43,569 bases of DNA, taken from positions 1 through 43,569 of the forward strand of contig CAITFY010000072.1 of the NCBI GenBank assembly GCA_903891755.1, in the 5' to 3' direction. Made by a program: the position numbers and the translations under genes. The notes under the pieces are model-generated. The model worked only from the letters and a program-made list of their open reading frames with translations, searched no databases and was not told where the DNA came from. Below are positions 24,166 to 32,882 of this stretch, in pieces. Position 1 is the stretch's first letter. Each line of letters begins with the position of its first letter. The stretch is from an uncultured Actinomycetes bacterium. GTDB lineage: Bacteria > Actinomycetota > Actinomycetes > Nanopelagicales > Nanopelagicaceae.

Positions 24166-26340
24166 ATGAATACGTCTGCTTTCCTCATTTCACTTAAGCG
24201 CGTTGCCGCAATCACTGCCGGCATGGTCGTTCTATCCCTCTGCGGTCAGAGCGTAGCTAGCGCATATCAGTATCCTGCGCTGACTTCGTATCACAAGTAC
24301 CGCATCTTTGTATCGCACAAGGGTGCGAGCAAGGCTCCTGTAGCTGCTGCACTTCGCGCGCTACCTGCAAAGCCTCTAGGAACATCAGCAAATCTCAATC
24401 CCGCCTCCGTAGTTCCAGTTCATATTTTGCCCGTCACTTCAGGTTCTACAACTATTACGGAAGGCGATGCGACTCCGGTATTTACGCCAAGTTATTCGGT
24501 GCCTTCGTACATAACACTGCCCAGCGTTCCAGCGTGTGATGTCATTGAAGCTCCAAATACCCTGCATTTGCTTGCAGGTACGTACCACGTCGATTGCTCG
24601 TTTGCGAATCCCTCTCTTCCGGCATCGATTAGTTACGATGACACGGTCGCGGGAAGTACCTACGTTTACACCTTCATTTATGACCAAGTAACTCTCACTG
24701 TCAACCCAGCGGCAACTCACGCTGTGATCTTTGATGACGGATTTACTGGAACTTTCGCAACTGAAACTTTCACAAATAGTGGAAATGTTGCGCTGCCTTC
24801 AGCTCCAACCCATGCTGGTTATACATTCCTTGGTTGGTCGGAAAGAGTTAACGGTTCCGCAGTCACCTTTCCTTACAGCCCTGCAACCTTTACAGATGTA
24901 ATTCTACATGCCTTATGGCGTACAAATGTAATTACTCATCATGTGACTTACAACCTAGGTGGAGGAGGAGGAACGCTTCCGACTCAAGGCGATGTAGCAG
25001 AGAACACCCAATTTGTGCTCGCTTCGAGCGTCGGTTTAACTAACTCCGGATCAACATTTAACAAGTGGTCAGATGGGACAAATCTCTTTTCACCATTCGC
25101 CACTTACACAATGGGTAATTCAGATGTAACTCTCACAGCAACGTGGACTGCGAACCCATCTTCTACTCCAATCGTTGTGACCCACTCTGTGAGTTACAAC
25201 CTTGCAGGCGGGGCTGGAAAGGTGCCTTCCGCTATAACTGCACCTGTTGGAACCGGCTATACCGTTGCTTCAAATGCCGGCCTCTCAAAAGATGGTTTTC
25301 TCTTTGGTGGCTGGTCTGACGGATTTCAGGTAATCCCAGCGGGCAGCCTTAAATCCGTCGGCAATACTGACATTGTCCTTACCGCGATTTGGAATGCTAC
25401 CCCAACAGGCAGCGGCGAAGCTGCGCCAATCGTCTTGCCTAAGACACCAGTCGTTGCTCCAGTTGCCCAGGTCTTCACCAACCACGCAGTTGCATCAAAT
25501 CTTGTGGCTAACTTTGCAAAAATTGTTGATATAACGTTCAAGTCGACTCTCGTACCGGTGGCTCATGATGCGGGCACTTCACTTCGTCTCACCGATGGAG
25601 TGCAAGCCTCACTTCTCGATCAGTTGAATCTGGTCTTAACTCCAGTGGGAGTCCAAGTTACGGCCGTCAAGGGCTGGACGGGACGCATCTCCTTCCCTGT
25701 TGTGGCAACGCAGAGTGGAAAAGATGTTGAGCTCTTTGTTGGAGTGGAAGAAGATCCTGCCCCGGCATTAGTTCCCATCTTCAATCTCCTGAGCACAAAG
25801 CAAGCAAAAATTTCATGGACAGTAAATAACTCTCAAGTGGAGTTGTACAACATCTATCTTGGAAATCGTCTCGCCTGCACAACTTCAAAGAACACTTGCA
25901 GCTTGCCAATTAACTCAATTTCTAACTTCAAATCAGCTTTGAAGATTGAATCCGTTGGCCATCAGGCGACTTATTCGACTAAGGTTGCTCCGGCATACTC
26001 TTTGAAATCTCTGGTCTCGGCTGGAATCGTCTACTTCGACCTTGGTTCTGCAGCCCTCAAAAAGAGTGCAAAGAAGACTCTTGCTGCTTTGGTTGTAACT
26101 CTAAAGGCCTTAGGTGTCACGAATGTGAATCTCAATGGTCATGCTGATGCAACGGGTCTCGATGCTGTGAACAAGCGACTCTCGGTCTCCCGCGCAAACG
26201 CCGTCAAGGCATACCTTGCGAAGGCGCTTCCAAAGTTGAAGTTCAATGGCAAGGGCTTCTCTTCAACCGTCCCTGTTAAGTCAAATTCAACAGCGGCGGG
26301 TCGCTCCGACAACCGTCGCGTGGAAGTTCTGGTTGGCTAA
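24166..26340 (+). CDS. Secreted InlB-repeat/OmpA-domain protein heading the pilus operon
   Basis: From ATG 24166 the product has 724 residues. Order: signal peptide (about 1-34, ending QSVASA), a motif PVAAALRALP shared with the oxidase, an MBG-like beta domain (about 90-180), three Listeria-Bacteroides (InlB B-type) repeats (about 182-411; THAGYTFLGWSERVNG; YNLGGGGGTLPTQGDVAE; VSYNLAGGAGKVPSAI), a beta region, and an OmpA-like peptidoglycan-binding domain (about 620-724; GIVYFDLGSAALKKSAKKTL, NLNGHADATG, SDNRRVEVLVG). It should be outside the membrane and held to peptidoglycan. The stop overlaps the pilB start (TAATG), so it belongs to the pilus unit, perhaps as wall anchor, pore-lining protein or adhesin. 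Confidence 0.88.
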   Translation: MNTSAFLISLKRVAAITAGMVVLSLCGQSVASAYQYPALTSYHKYRIFVSHKGASKAPVAAALRALPAKPLGTSANLNPASVVPVHILPVTSGSTTITEGDATPVFTPSYSVPSYITLPSVPACDVIEAPNTLHLLAGTYHVDCSFANPSLPASISYDDTVAGSTYVYTFIYDQVTLTVNPAATHAVIFDDGFTGTFATETFTNSGNVALPSAPTHAGYTFLGWSERVNGSAVTFPYSPATFTDVILHALWRTNVITHHVTYNLGGGGGTLPTQGDVAENTQFVLASSVGLTNSGSTFNKWSDGTNLFSPFATYTMGNSDVTLTATWTANPSSTPIVVTHSVSYNLAGGAGKVPSAITAPVGTGYTVASNAGLSKDGFLFGGWSDGFQVIPAGSLKSVGNTDIVLTAIWNATPTGSGEAAPIVLPKTPVVAPVAQVFTNHAVASNLVANFAKIVDITFKSTLVPVAHDAGTSLRLTDGVQASLLDQLNLVLTPVGVQVTAVKGWTGRISFPVVATQSGKDVELFVGVEEDPAPALVPIFNLLSTKQAKISWTVNNSQVELYNIYLGNRLACTTSKNTCSLPINSISNFKSALKIESVGHQATYSTKVAPAYSLKSLVSAGIVYFDLGSAALKKSAKKTLAALVVTLKALGVTNVNLNGHADATGLDAVNKRLSVSRANAVKAYLAKALPKLKFNGKGFSSTVPVKSNSTAAGRSDNRRVEVLVG

Positions 26341-27551
26341 TGGCACAACTACTAGCTGTTCCAGCTTTGGGTGGTGATCTAGATGATGCGCCGATTTCAG
26401 ACTTGGTGCAACAAATTATTGATCAAGCCATTCAGGAGCGGGCTAGTGATATTCACTTAGAACCGTACCAAGATAAGTTCTTGGTACGGGCACGCATTGA
26501 CGGTCGCCTCACTAATTATGCGGAATATCCGCCAACATTGGCTGCGGCGATCGTAAGCCGTGTCAAGGTGATGTCTAAGATGAATATTGTCGAAAGACGT
26601 CGTCCCCAAGATGGTCAATTCACGACAAGTTTTCAAGGACGTCAGGTAGACGTACGTGTCGCTACTGTTGCGACAATTAATGGCGAGAAGCTTGTTATGC
26701 GATTGCTTGACTCTTCAAAGCCAACTGTGGAACTTTCAGAACTTGGCATGAGCGAAACTCAGTTGGTTACCTTCCAGCGCATGTTCTCTGCAAATAATGG
26801 ATTAATTCTGGTAGCAGGTCCGACTGGAAGCGGTAAGTCCACCACGCTTCATTCCGCCCTGAAAATTGTGGCGGTTGAGCATAAAAACGTTGTAACAATC
26901 GAAGATCCCGTTGAATATGTGGTTCCAGGAATCACCCAAATTCCGGTTCATGAGGCAAATGATGCTGGGTTTGCAGTTCAGCTTCGCGCCGTAATTCGTC
27001 AAGATCCCGACATAATCATGGTCGGTGAAACCCGCGACGTTGAGACCGCCCGCATTTCAGTGCAAGCGGCACTCACGGGTCACCTTGTATTCAGCACTAT
27101 TCACGCTACTGATGCAGTTGGAGCGATCTATCGCCTCATTCAGATGGATATCGAAGCTCACCTCCTTGCTTCTGCATTCAGAGGTGCAATCTCCCAACGC
27201 TTGATCCGTCGTGTCTGCGAAAATTGTGCAGAACCTTATAAAGCCAACGCTGCTGAAATTAAAATTCTTAGGCTCCAGAAACTTGATGCGACCAATTTAA
27301 GAAGAGGTCGTGGCTGCGCACTCTGTAGAAATACCGGTTATAGAGAACGTATTGCTGCCTTCCAGATCCTGGAGTCAAATGACTTTTTAGGTGAGTTCAT
27401 GATCTCCCGCCCCCAGCCTTCAGTTTTTCGTCAGCATGCAATAGATACAGGCATGACCACAATGGATTACGAGGCTCTTCGCCTCGCTTCAGAAGGTTTA
27501 ACCACAATCGAAGAGGCACTTACTTTGGCGGCAGCTCATGACATTGCTTAA
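26340..27551 (+). CDS. pilB: Type IV pilus/type II secretion assembly ATPase
   Basis: The 403-residue ATPase powers pilin polymerisation from the cytoplasm. It has the GspE/PilB core: ERASDIHLEPYQDKFLVRAR, Walker A VAGPTGSGKSTTLHSALK near residue 160, Asp box VVTIEDPVEYVVPGITQ, Walker B DPDIIMVGETRD, His box TGHLVFSTIHATDA, and a tetracysteine zinc site (VCENCAEPY and GCALCRNTGY). The N-terminal MshEN/GspE-N domain of about 150 residues found in most PilB proteins is missing; about 15 residues precede the core. No PilT retraction ATPase is in the window; the four cysteines argue for PilB over PilT. Confidence 0.95.
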   Translation: MAQLLAVPALGGDLDDAPISDLVQQIIDQAIQERASDIHLEPYQDKFLVRARIDGRLTNYAEYPPTLAAAIVSRVKVMSKMNIVERRRPQDGQFTTSFQGRQVDVRVATVATINGEKLVMRLLDSSKPTVELSELGMSETQLVTFQRMFSANNGLILVAGPTGSGKSTTLHSALKIVAVEHKNVVTIEDPVEYVVPGITQIPVHEANDAGFAVQLRAVIRQDPDIIMVGETRDVETARISVQAALTGHLVFSTIHATDAVGAIYRLIQMDIEAHLLASAFRGAISQRLIRRVCENCAEPYKANAAEIKILRLQKLDATNLRRGRGCALCRNTGYRERIAAFQILESNDFLGEFMISRPQPSVFRQHAIDTGMTTMDYEALRLASEGLTTIEEALTLAAAHDIA

Positions 27552-28809
27552 TTCGAAAGCCTCCTTCAAACTTTTAAAGTTTGGCGAAACAAAACTTGAA
27601 TCGAAGTTATGTGAGTTTACTTATGGGGGAATTAACTCTCAGGGTCAGATGGTAAGCGGAACTTTGTCAGCGATGTCCCGCAGTGAAGTTCGATTTATTC
27701 TTGAGCGTGATGGAGTTTCAGATATTAGTGTTGCCAACAAGAAGCATTGGTATGACATTGAATTTGGACGCCCAGTATCACTTGAGGTCTTACTCCAAGT
27801 AACTCGACAACTTGCCTCCTTCTCTGAGGCTGGAATCCCAGTCGCTAAAGGCATTGGAATTCTCGCTGATACTACGGACGACAAACGTATGGCCGAGATT
27901 CTTGACGAAATTTTGGTTGATATCGAGGGCGGTGCTCAACTCAGCGAGAGCATTAAACAGTACCCGAATGTATTTCCTCGCTACTACAGCGCAATTTTGA
28001 GCTCGGCGGAAAGAAGCGGAAACCTCACTGAGGCCCTTTCCACTCTGAATACATATTTAGAACGCGATTTACGGAGTAAGCGTGCCGTTCGTTCAGCAAT
28101 GATCTATCCAATGGTCCTTCTATCACTGACTTTTGTCGCGATATTGGTGCTATCGGTATTTGTACTCCCTCGCTTCCAGGTGTTCTTTGATTCATTGAGC
28201 GTTAAATTACCAATTACCACACGCATGTTGCTGGCAATCACCCACCTCGTTCAACACTGGTGGTGGATTTTCGCCCTTCTTGCGATCGTGGGCACGATTG
28301 TTTTAGTTGTTATGCGACGCAAACCGCAGGGACGCTTAACTCTCGATCGCATCATTCTCAAGATGCCTATCGCGGGTTCACTCGCCCAACTAGTCGCGCT
28401 CGAACGCTTCTGTCGCGTCCTCTCCACTCTAGTTCGAACGCAAGTGCATCTTCCAGAGGCGCTGGAACTAGCTGGCGCAAGTACAGGCAATCGTGTCTAT
28501 GAAGATGCAATCATGGAGGCTCGCAAGCGAGTACTTCAAGGTGAAGGTCTTGCTGGGCCGCTTGAGCGAGCGAAGATTTTCCCCACCGCTGCCATCCAAA
28601 TTTTTCGCATTGGCGAAGAATCTGGGCAACTCGGTTCGCAATTGAATCAAGCCGCCTCCTTTTACTCTGATGAGCTCGATCATCGATTGAAGAATTTCAC
28701 CGCATTGCTCGAACCAGCTACCTTGATCGTAATCGGTGGAGGCGTCGGTTTTGTTGCGGTCGCCTTGGTTTCAGCCATGTATGGAATTTATAGCGGAGTT
28801 CGTGGCTAA
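27538..28809 (+). CDS. pilC: Type IV pilus inner-membrane platform protein
   Basis: A 423-residue PilC/GspF protein, the membrane platform that couples the ATPase to pilin assembly. Two GspF domains are visible: LLQVTRQLASFSEAGIPVAK to NLTEALSTLNTYLERDL, then LERFCRVLSTLVRTQVHLPE to the C-terminus, each followed by hydrophobic helices (MIYPMVLLSLTFVAILVLSV; ATLIVIGGGVGFVAVALVS). The N-terminal 80 residues (YGGINSQGQMVSGTLSAMSR) match the short beta region typical of the family. It overlaps pilB by 14 bp. The start is tentative because no strong ribosome-binding site is seen. Confidence 0.94.
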   Translation: MTLLNSKASFKLLKFGETKLESKLCEFTYGGINSQGQMVSGTLSAMSRSEVRFILERDGVSDISVANKKHWYDIEFGRPVSLEVLLQVTRQLASFSEAGIPVAKGIGILADTTDDKRMAEILDEILVDIEGGAQLSESIKQYPNVFPRYYSAILSSAERSGNLTEALSTLNTYLERDLRSKRAVRSAMIYPMVLLSLTFVAILVLSVFVLPRFQVFFDSLSVKLPITTRMLLAITHLVQHWWWIFALLAIVGTIVLVVMRRKPQGRLTLDRIILKMPIAGSLAQLVALERFCRVLSTLVRTQVHLPEALELAGASTGNRVYEDAIMEARKRVLQGEGLAGPLERAKIFPTAAIQIFRIGEESGQLGSQLNQAASFYSDELDHRLKNFTALLEPATLIVIGGGVGFVAVALVSAMYGIYSGVRG

Positions 28810-29704
28810 AGTGGAGAAGGCAAAAGATCGCGGAGATAGCCTGCTCGAGGTAATTATCTCAACAGTCATCATGGGCATCATTGGCGTGCTCTTGGTTTCC
28901 TCCATCGCGGTCGCTCGTCCCTTTGCCGACAAAATGTCGCTAGTCGGCGAAACTGTTCAAACTTTAAACTCCTTAGCCGAATCTATTAATTTGCAACCTT
29001 TTCAACCTTGCTCAACGAAAAACTCCGAGCCTTACGCATTTGCAAAGCCTGTCTCTTCTCCCGTTTCGAATTCATCAACATTTGGAATTTCAAATTCTGA
29101 TCTGCCTCCTGTGATGGTGAGTACTGCTACAAAATCAAATCCTTACTCTGCGCATTTGTTAGCTCATGGAGCTCCAGGTCCTGTCACATGGCAGGTGGAG
29201 CCTCTACTCCCTTCTGGTCTTTCTCTTGATCCGAATACGGGAGTTATCAGTGGAACAACATCACAACCGATTACGGCTACCTACGATTTCACGGCGACTT
29301 CCGGAAGCTCTAAGGATATAAAGAGCCTGCTTCTTACAAGCGCATTAGTGAATATCTTGGAAAATGATGGCTCGGCATGGGTCCCATGTGAAAATATTCC
29401 AGTTGATTCGCTCACAGGAATAGTCGGAGATGGCACTCAAGCGACTTACCGTTACACGGGCCCCGCTATTACTAAGGGCTCTACGGTTGCTGTTTGGGGT
29501 ACTGGCAACAAGAGCTTTGAAGGTGCTTCGCTTCAAGTGGCCGATGCAACGACCGATACATTCACTGTTCTAAATCCAACCGTTGCTTCTTCAAATTCCG
29601 GATTTGCCAGCTTCTCTAGCTCTGTCGCTGTTCAGCAAGTTGTGGTGAGCACCGTGGTTTCTGGCTCTCCTGTCCATAAAGTTATTGCAAAGGCAATGTC
29701 ATGA
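28802..29704 (+). CDS. Minor pilin with Ig-like insertion
   Basis: The 300-residue protein starts at GTG 28802 by my choice (GGAG upstream, 8-bp overlap with pilC; GTG 28811 and ATG 28778 are alternatives). It carries a class III prepilin signal: basic leader, KDRG^DSLLEVIISTVIMG with Glu at +5. The ectodomain holds a putative-Ig-like segment (GPVTWQVEPLLPSGLSLDPN, TGVISGTTSQPITATYDF) and then a beta module (GDGTQATYRYTG, FEGASLQVADATTDTFTV). Such non-canonical domains on a minor pilin suggest a tip or adhesive role. Five genes share short overlaps, so this is one operon. Confidence 0.85.
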   Translation: MAKVEKAKDRGDSLLEVIISTVIMGIIGVLLVSSIAVARPFADKMSLVGETVQTLNSLAESINLQPFQPCSTKNSEPYAFAKPVSSPVSNSSTFGISNSDLPPVMVSTATKSNPYSAHLLAHGAPGPVTWQVEPLLPSGLSLDPNTGVISGTTSQPITATYDFTATSGSSKDIKSLLLTSALVNILENDGSAWVPCENIPVDSLTGIVGDGTQATYRYTGPAITKGSTVAVWGTGNKSFEGASLQVADATTDTFTVLNPTVASSNSGFASFSSSVAVQQVVVSTVVSGSPVHKVIAKAMS

Positions 29705-30375
29705 AGCATAAGAAGAATTTACGTCAAATGCTAAAGAGCGATCAAGGTTTGAGTCTGGCCGAAGTGCTTGTAGCAGTTGGATTGACTGGTCTTCTCGCAT
29801 TGGGCTGTACTCAGCTGGCTTTAGCCTCCTTTACCTCTGCTAATTACACACAATCCATAGCGGTGAAATCCCTCAATTCTGGAAATGCAAATCGGTTGGT
29901 TACTACCGATATGGAAAACGCTTCAGGTTTTCTGATTCCTGGAAAGAGCGCTCAAAGTCTTAGCTCTGGGGTTTGCACAAGTGCAGATAGTTCATCATTC
30001 GCATCTGGTGCCGTAAATCCATTGGTTGTAATCCAGTATTCAAGCGGAAGTGAAATTGGTTATGAGATCCGAAGTGACAATGGATCGGGGTCATTGTGGC
30101 GAGTCTCCTGCCCAACTGGCGGAAGTGCCTCAGGACCAGAGTCAATGATTCGGAATTTACTGCCTACAGGCGATAGCCCCGTGTGGGACTCCTCTGTTAC
30201 GTGTGCGAGCTTCCCAATTGGCGGGACTCTCCAAACTGCGAATTGCTCAACTGATACTTGGCTTACATCTTCAAGTGTCAATCCAGGGATTGTCTTCACA
30301 ATTCCATCGACGCTTCCAGGTAAGAGCGTTTCGGTCGTTGCCCAGTCGATAGTGGCTGCGAGGAATAGCGGATGA
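29701..30375 (+). CDS. Minor pilin with canonical prepilin signal
   Basis: This 224-residue protein starts with a basic leader and QG^LSLAEVLVAVGLTGLLA, where Glu is at +5 after the cleavage glycine, followed by one hydrophobic helix. The rest is a beta-rich ectodomain with four cysteines (CTSADSSS, RVSCPTGG, VTCASFPI, ANCSTDTW) that could pair as two disulfides. It is similar in layout to PilV/PilW-type minor pilins. It overlaps the preceding gene by ATGA and the next by 4 bp. Precise family assignment needs a search. Confidence 0.85.
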   Translation: MKHKKNLRQMLKSDQGLSLAEVLVAVGLTGLLALGCTQLALASFTSANYTQSIAVKSLNSGNANRLVTTDMENASGFLIPGKSAQSLSSGVCTSADSSSFASGAVNPLVVIQYSSGSEIGYEIRSDNGSGSLWRVSCPTGGSASGPESMIRNLLPTGDSPVWDSSVTCASFPIGGTLQTANCSTDTWLTSSSVNPGIVFTIPSTLPGKSVSVVAQSIVAARNSG

Positions 30376-30815
30376 AACTTAAGAACTCATTGAAATCTGA
30401 TTCGGGTTACGCGCTGGGATTGGTACTCATTTTTGTCATGGCGGTAGGAACTGTCTTGGGTTCGGTGATGATGGTTACTCAGCTCTCTTCCGATGCCCAA
30501 GGTCGTGGAGTCGACCAACTCACTACTTCAAATAACGTCGCCGTTGCAATCTCTGATGTCGCGGAGCAATTTTCCCAAGATGCCGCCGGTAACTATGCTC
30601 TTCAGCTAGTTGAAAATACGCCTAATTGTGGATTGCCGGAGAATCTGAGTGATATCACCGTCGCTTGCCAACTCCTCCCTAAAGAACCTCTGGCCACGAG
30701 CCAAGTTGTAAAAATTAAATTCGAATCAAAGAGTGGAAAGAGCGTTGAAAGAGCCTTTCTCTTCAGCGTTGATCCTACCTCTGGACTACAAAGGGTTCAG
30801 GAGGCTAATCAATAA
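30372..30815 (+). CDS. PilX/GspK-like minor pilin without Glu5
   Basis: A 147-residue protein with a short basic leader and SGYALGLVLIFVMAVGTVLG, resembling a prepilin N-terminus but lacking the Glu at +5 (Leu instead). Loss of Glu5 is known for GspK/PilX-type pilins that cap the initiation complex. The ectodomain has two cysteines (NTPNCGLPE, VACQLLPK). Position between two minor pilins supports a tip-complex role. It may be processed by the downstream prepilin peptidase, as the glycine is retained. Confidence 0.78.
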   Translation: MKLKNSLKSDSGYALGLVLIFVMAVGTVLGSVMMVTQLSSDAQGRGVDQLTTSNNVAVAISDVAEQFSQDAAGNYALQLVENTPNCGLPENLSDITVACQLLPKEPLATSQVVKIKFESKSGKSVERAFLFSVDPTSGLQRVQEANQ

Positions 30816-30816
30816 A

Positions 30817-31461
30817 GTGAACATAAATAAATTCAAGAATGAGTCAGGTTTCACCATTATCGAACTTTTAGTTGTTCTAACTGTTATAGGTATTCTCTCT
30901 GGAGTAGCTTATGTTGGGCTTAATTCTGCGAGATCGAATTCAATTCAAGATTCTTGTAAATCGGCTTTTCAGGCCATAGATCTTGCGGTTACCAGCTACC
31001 AAACAGATCATGGTGGTTACATGCCCGGATCAATCACAGCGCTAGAGCCAAACTACGTAAGCGCTTCGACAATTGAGTCCTATTCCAAGAATTTCACAGT
31101 TCAACTCGGCAGCTTTTCAGTGACCAGCTACGCAGTAAGTGGCAACACTGTGACCTTAACCTTTGCTTATGGGTATCAGCCGCAGATCACCGTTGGTGAA
31201 AAGCTGATCGTTGCAGGGGTAAATAGCTCCTATGTGGATGGAACCTGGCAGGTAGCCGCGTTTATGCCCAACCCGGATACCAATATTGGTACCGTTTCTT
31301 ATGTGATCAGCAGTTCAGCAACTGTTGCCCCTACCCCCGCACCGGTAGGTGGCTATATCAATGCAGTAAGTAAGGTCGGAGATCCCTTCGACATCTATGT
31401 TTTTGATCCAACTGGTAAGAGAATTGGGACAACTGCACCCGCAGCTTGTTCTTCGCTCTAA
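30817..31461 (+). CDS. Type IV pilin with beta insertion
   Basis: From GTG 30817 the product has 214 residues. The class III signal is NESG^FTIIELLVVLTVIGIL with Glu at +5. After the N-terminal helix (SCKSAFQAIDLAVTSYQTDH) comes a beta segment that looks inserted (VSGNTVTLTFAYGYQPQI; VDGTWQVAAFMPNPDT), then a Pro-rich link (VAPTPAPVGG) and the C-terminal strand pair DPFDIYVFDPTGKRIG. Two cysteines, one in the N-terminal helix region and one at the C-terminus, may form the usual long loop. AGGAGG is 12 nt before the GTG, a rather long spacer; the frame extends further upstream inside the preceding gene. Confidence 0.86.
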   Translation: MNINKFKNESGFTIIELLVVLTVIGILSGVAYVGLNSARSNSIQDSCKSAFQAIDLAVTSYQTDHGGYMPGSITALEPNYVSASTIESYSKNFTVQLGSFSVTSYAVSGNTVTLTFAYGYQPQITVGEKLIVAGVNSSYVDGTWQVAAFMPNPDTNIGTVSYVISSSATVAPTPAPVGGYINAVSKVGDPFDIYVFDPTGKRIGTTAPAACSSL

Positions 31462-31498
31462 AGAGACTCGTAAGAGAAGGTAAGGCAAGGGGAAAATA

Positions 31499-32101
31499 AT
31501 GAGAAAGTTACTTGATGATTTACGTCGAAAGCGTGAGAACGGCGATGACGGCTTCACCTTGATCGAACTTCTGGTTGTGATTCTCATTTTAGGTATCTTG
31601 GCAGCAATTGTCGTTGTGGCCCTCTCCGGTTCGTCAGCTGACGCTCGCACAAAGGCATGCTCGGAAGACGCCGCCAATACTTATAACGCTCTCAATAATT
31701 ATGTGCTCCATAATGGTGATCTCTCTGCGCCAGCTGCTGGATTTGATTCCTCAATCAACCTGATTGCCGGTGCTGCAAATAGTTTCCGTGGATCGGTTTC
31801 GCAAATGTCTGCGTCGGTCTACAGAACTCAACCAAATTCCGCAGATCTCGGAGCAGGAAACCTCTATGGCGAACTTTCTTCACTGGTTCCTGGTTATATC
31901 TCCAAGATTCCCACTGATGTTGCGGTTTATTACATCAAGTATCCAGATGCAGCCACGGGTGAGTTTAAATACATCTATGCCGTTGGACCAAACTTCGATG
32001 TTGCGGGAACGTATGGAACTCCACCATCAGCGGCGGGAATCCTTCCGAAATCCCCACTCGCGACTGCCTCTATACAGGGCTGCGTAGTAGCGGGTCTTTA
32101 A
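31499..32101 (+). CDS. pilA: Probable major pilin
   Basis: The 200-residue protein has a basic leader (MRKLLDDLRRKREN), a classic processing site GDDG^FTLIELLVVILILG with Glu at +5, and a pilin helix (DARTKACSEDAANTYNALNN). A cysteine near residue 58 and one near the C-terminus (IQGCVVAGL) could close a disulfide loop. It has its own good ribosome-binding site (AAGGGG, with a 37-nt gap from the preceding gene), unlike the overlapping minor pilin genes, consistent with higher expression. I take it as the main structural subunit; the name pilA is by role. Confidence 0.88.
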   Translation: MRKLLDDLRRKRENGDDGFTLIELLVVILILGILAAIVVVALSGSSADARTKACSEDAANTYNALNNYVLHNGDLSAPAAGFDSSINLIAGAANSFRGSVSQMSASVYRTQPNSADLGAGNLYGELSSLVPGYISKIPTDVAVYYIKYPDAATGEFKYIYAVGPNFDVAGTYGTPPSAAGILPKSPLATASIQGCVVAGL

Positions 32102-32105
32102 GAAG

Positions 32106-32882
32106 ATGCTTGCAGGAGCCATGTCGGTATCAATTCCGACTTGGCTCCTCTATCTTTTTGTTGGAGTCCTTGGACTTACATTTGGTTCGTTTGCAACTGT
32201 GCTCATCGCTCGAGTACCCACCTCTGAAAGTTTAACGACTCGCTCTAGGTGCGTTCATTGCGCCAAGCAATTAACTTGGTGGGAAAACATCCCATTGTTT
32301 TCTTATATCGCTCTTAGGGGAAAGTGTTCTGCATGCGGTGCGAGAATTTCGTTTCGCTACCCTGGCATTGAAGTATCGATGCTCATCCTTTTTATCTTGC
32401 CGTTAGTACTTCTTAATTCGTGGACCGCAGTTATTCTCTGGCAGGTTATGGCGGCTCTTGGATTGCCACTTTCTATTATTGATGCAGAGCAGCACAGGCT
32501 TCCAGACCTTCTGACGGGTTGCCTCTTTGGAGTTTCGCTCTTAATCATTATCGGTGATGCGATTCACTGGAATCACTTTGATCGCATTGCTCCTAGTTTG
32601 ATGGGGGCAGTTGGTTTAATGCTTTTTTACCTTCTCTTATTGATTATCTCTCGAGGGGGCATGGGAATGGGGGATGTAAAACTTTCCGCGAGCATTGGAT
32701 TAATCTCCGGTTATTTCGGGATTCATGCATTACTCACCGCTTCTTTTTCCGCTTTTTCCCTTGGAGCGCTCATTGGAATTGGGCTGATGCTTATTGGAAA
32801 AGCGGGCAGGAAAACCGCTATCCCCTTTGGACCCTTCATGATCGCAGGTCAGCTCATTTCACTTGTTATTTATGCGCACTAA
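32106..32882 (+). CDS. pilD: Prepilin peptidase (A24 family)
   Basis: The 258-residue membrane protease cleaves prepilin leaders and methylates the new N-terminus. The N-terminal methylation domain has the zinc-binding tetracysteine (CVHCAKQLTWWENIP and GKCSACGARISFRYPG). Catalytic aspartates are in LSIIDAEQHRLPDLLTG and GGMGMGDVKLSASIG (GxGD). About seven to eight membrane helices follow the family. ATG 32106 is 4 nt after the pilin stop; ATG 32121 with GCAGGAG upstream is an alternative start. It completes the pilus operon, so all cytoplasm-membrane parts except PilM, PilN, PilO and PilT are encoded in one unit. Confidence 0.94.
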   Translation: MLAGAMSVSIPTWLLYLFVGVLGLTFGSFATVLIARVPTSESLTTRSRCVHCAKQLTWWENIPLFSYIALRGKCSACGARISFRYPGIEVSMLILFILPLVLLNSWTAVILWQVMAALGLPLSIIDAEQHRLPDLLTGCLFGVSLLIIIGDAIHWNHFDRIAPSLMGAVGLMLFYLLLLIISRGGMGMGDVKLSASIGLISGYFGIHALLTASFSAFSLGALIGIGLMLIGKAGRKTAIPFGPFMIAGQLISLVIYAH

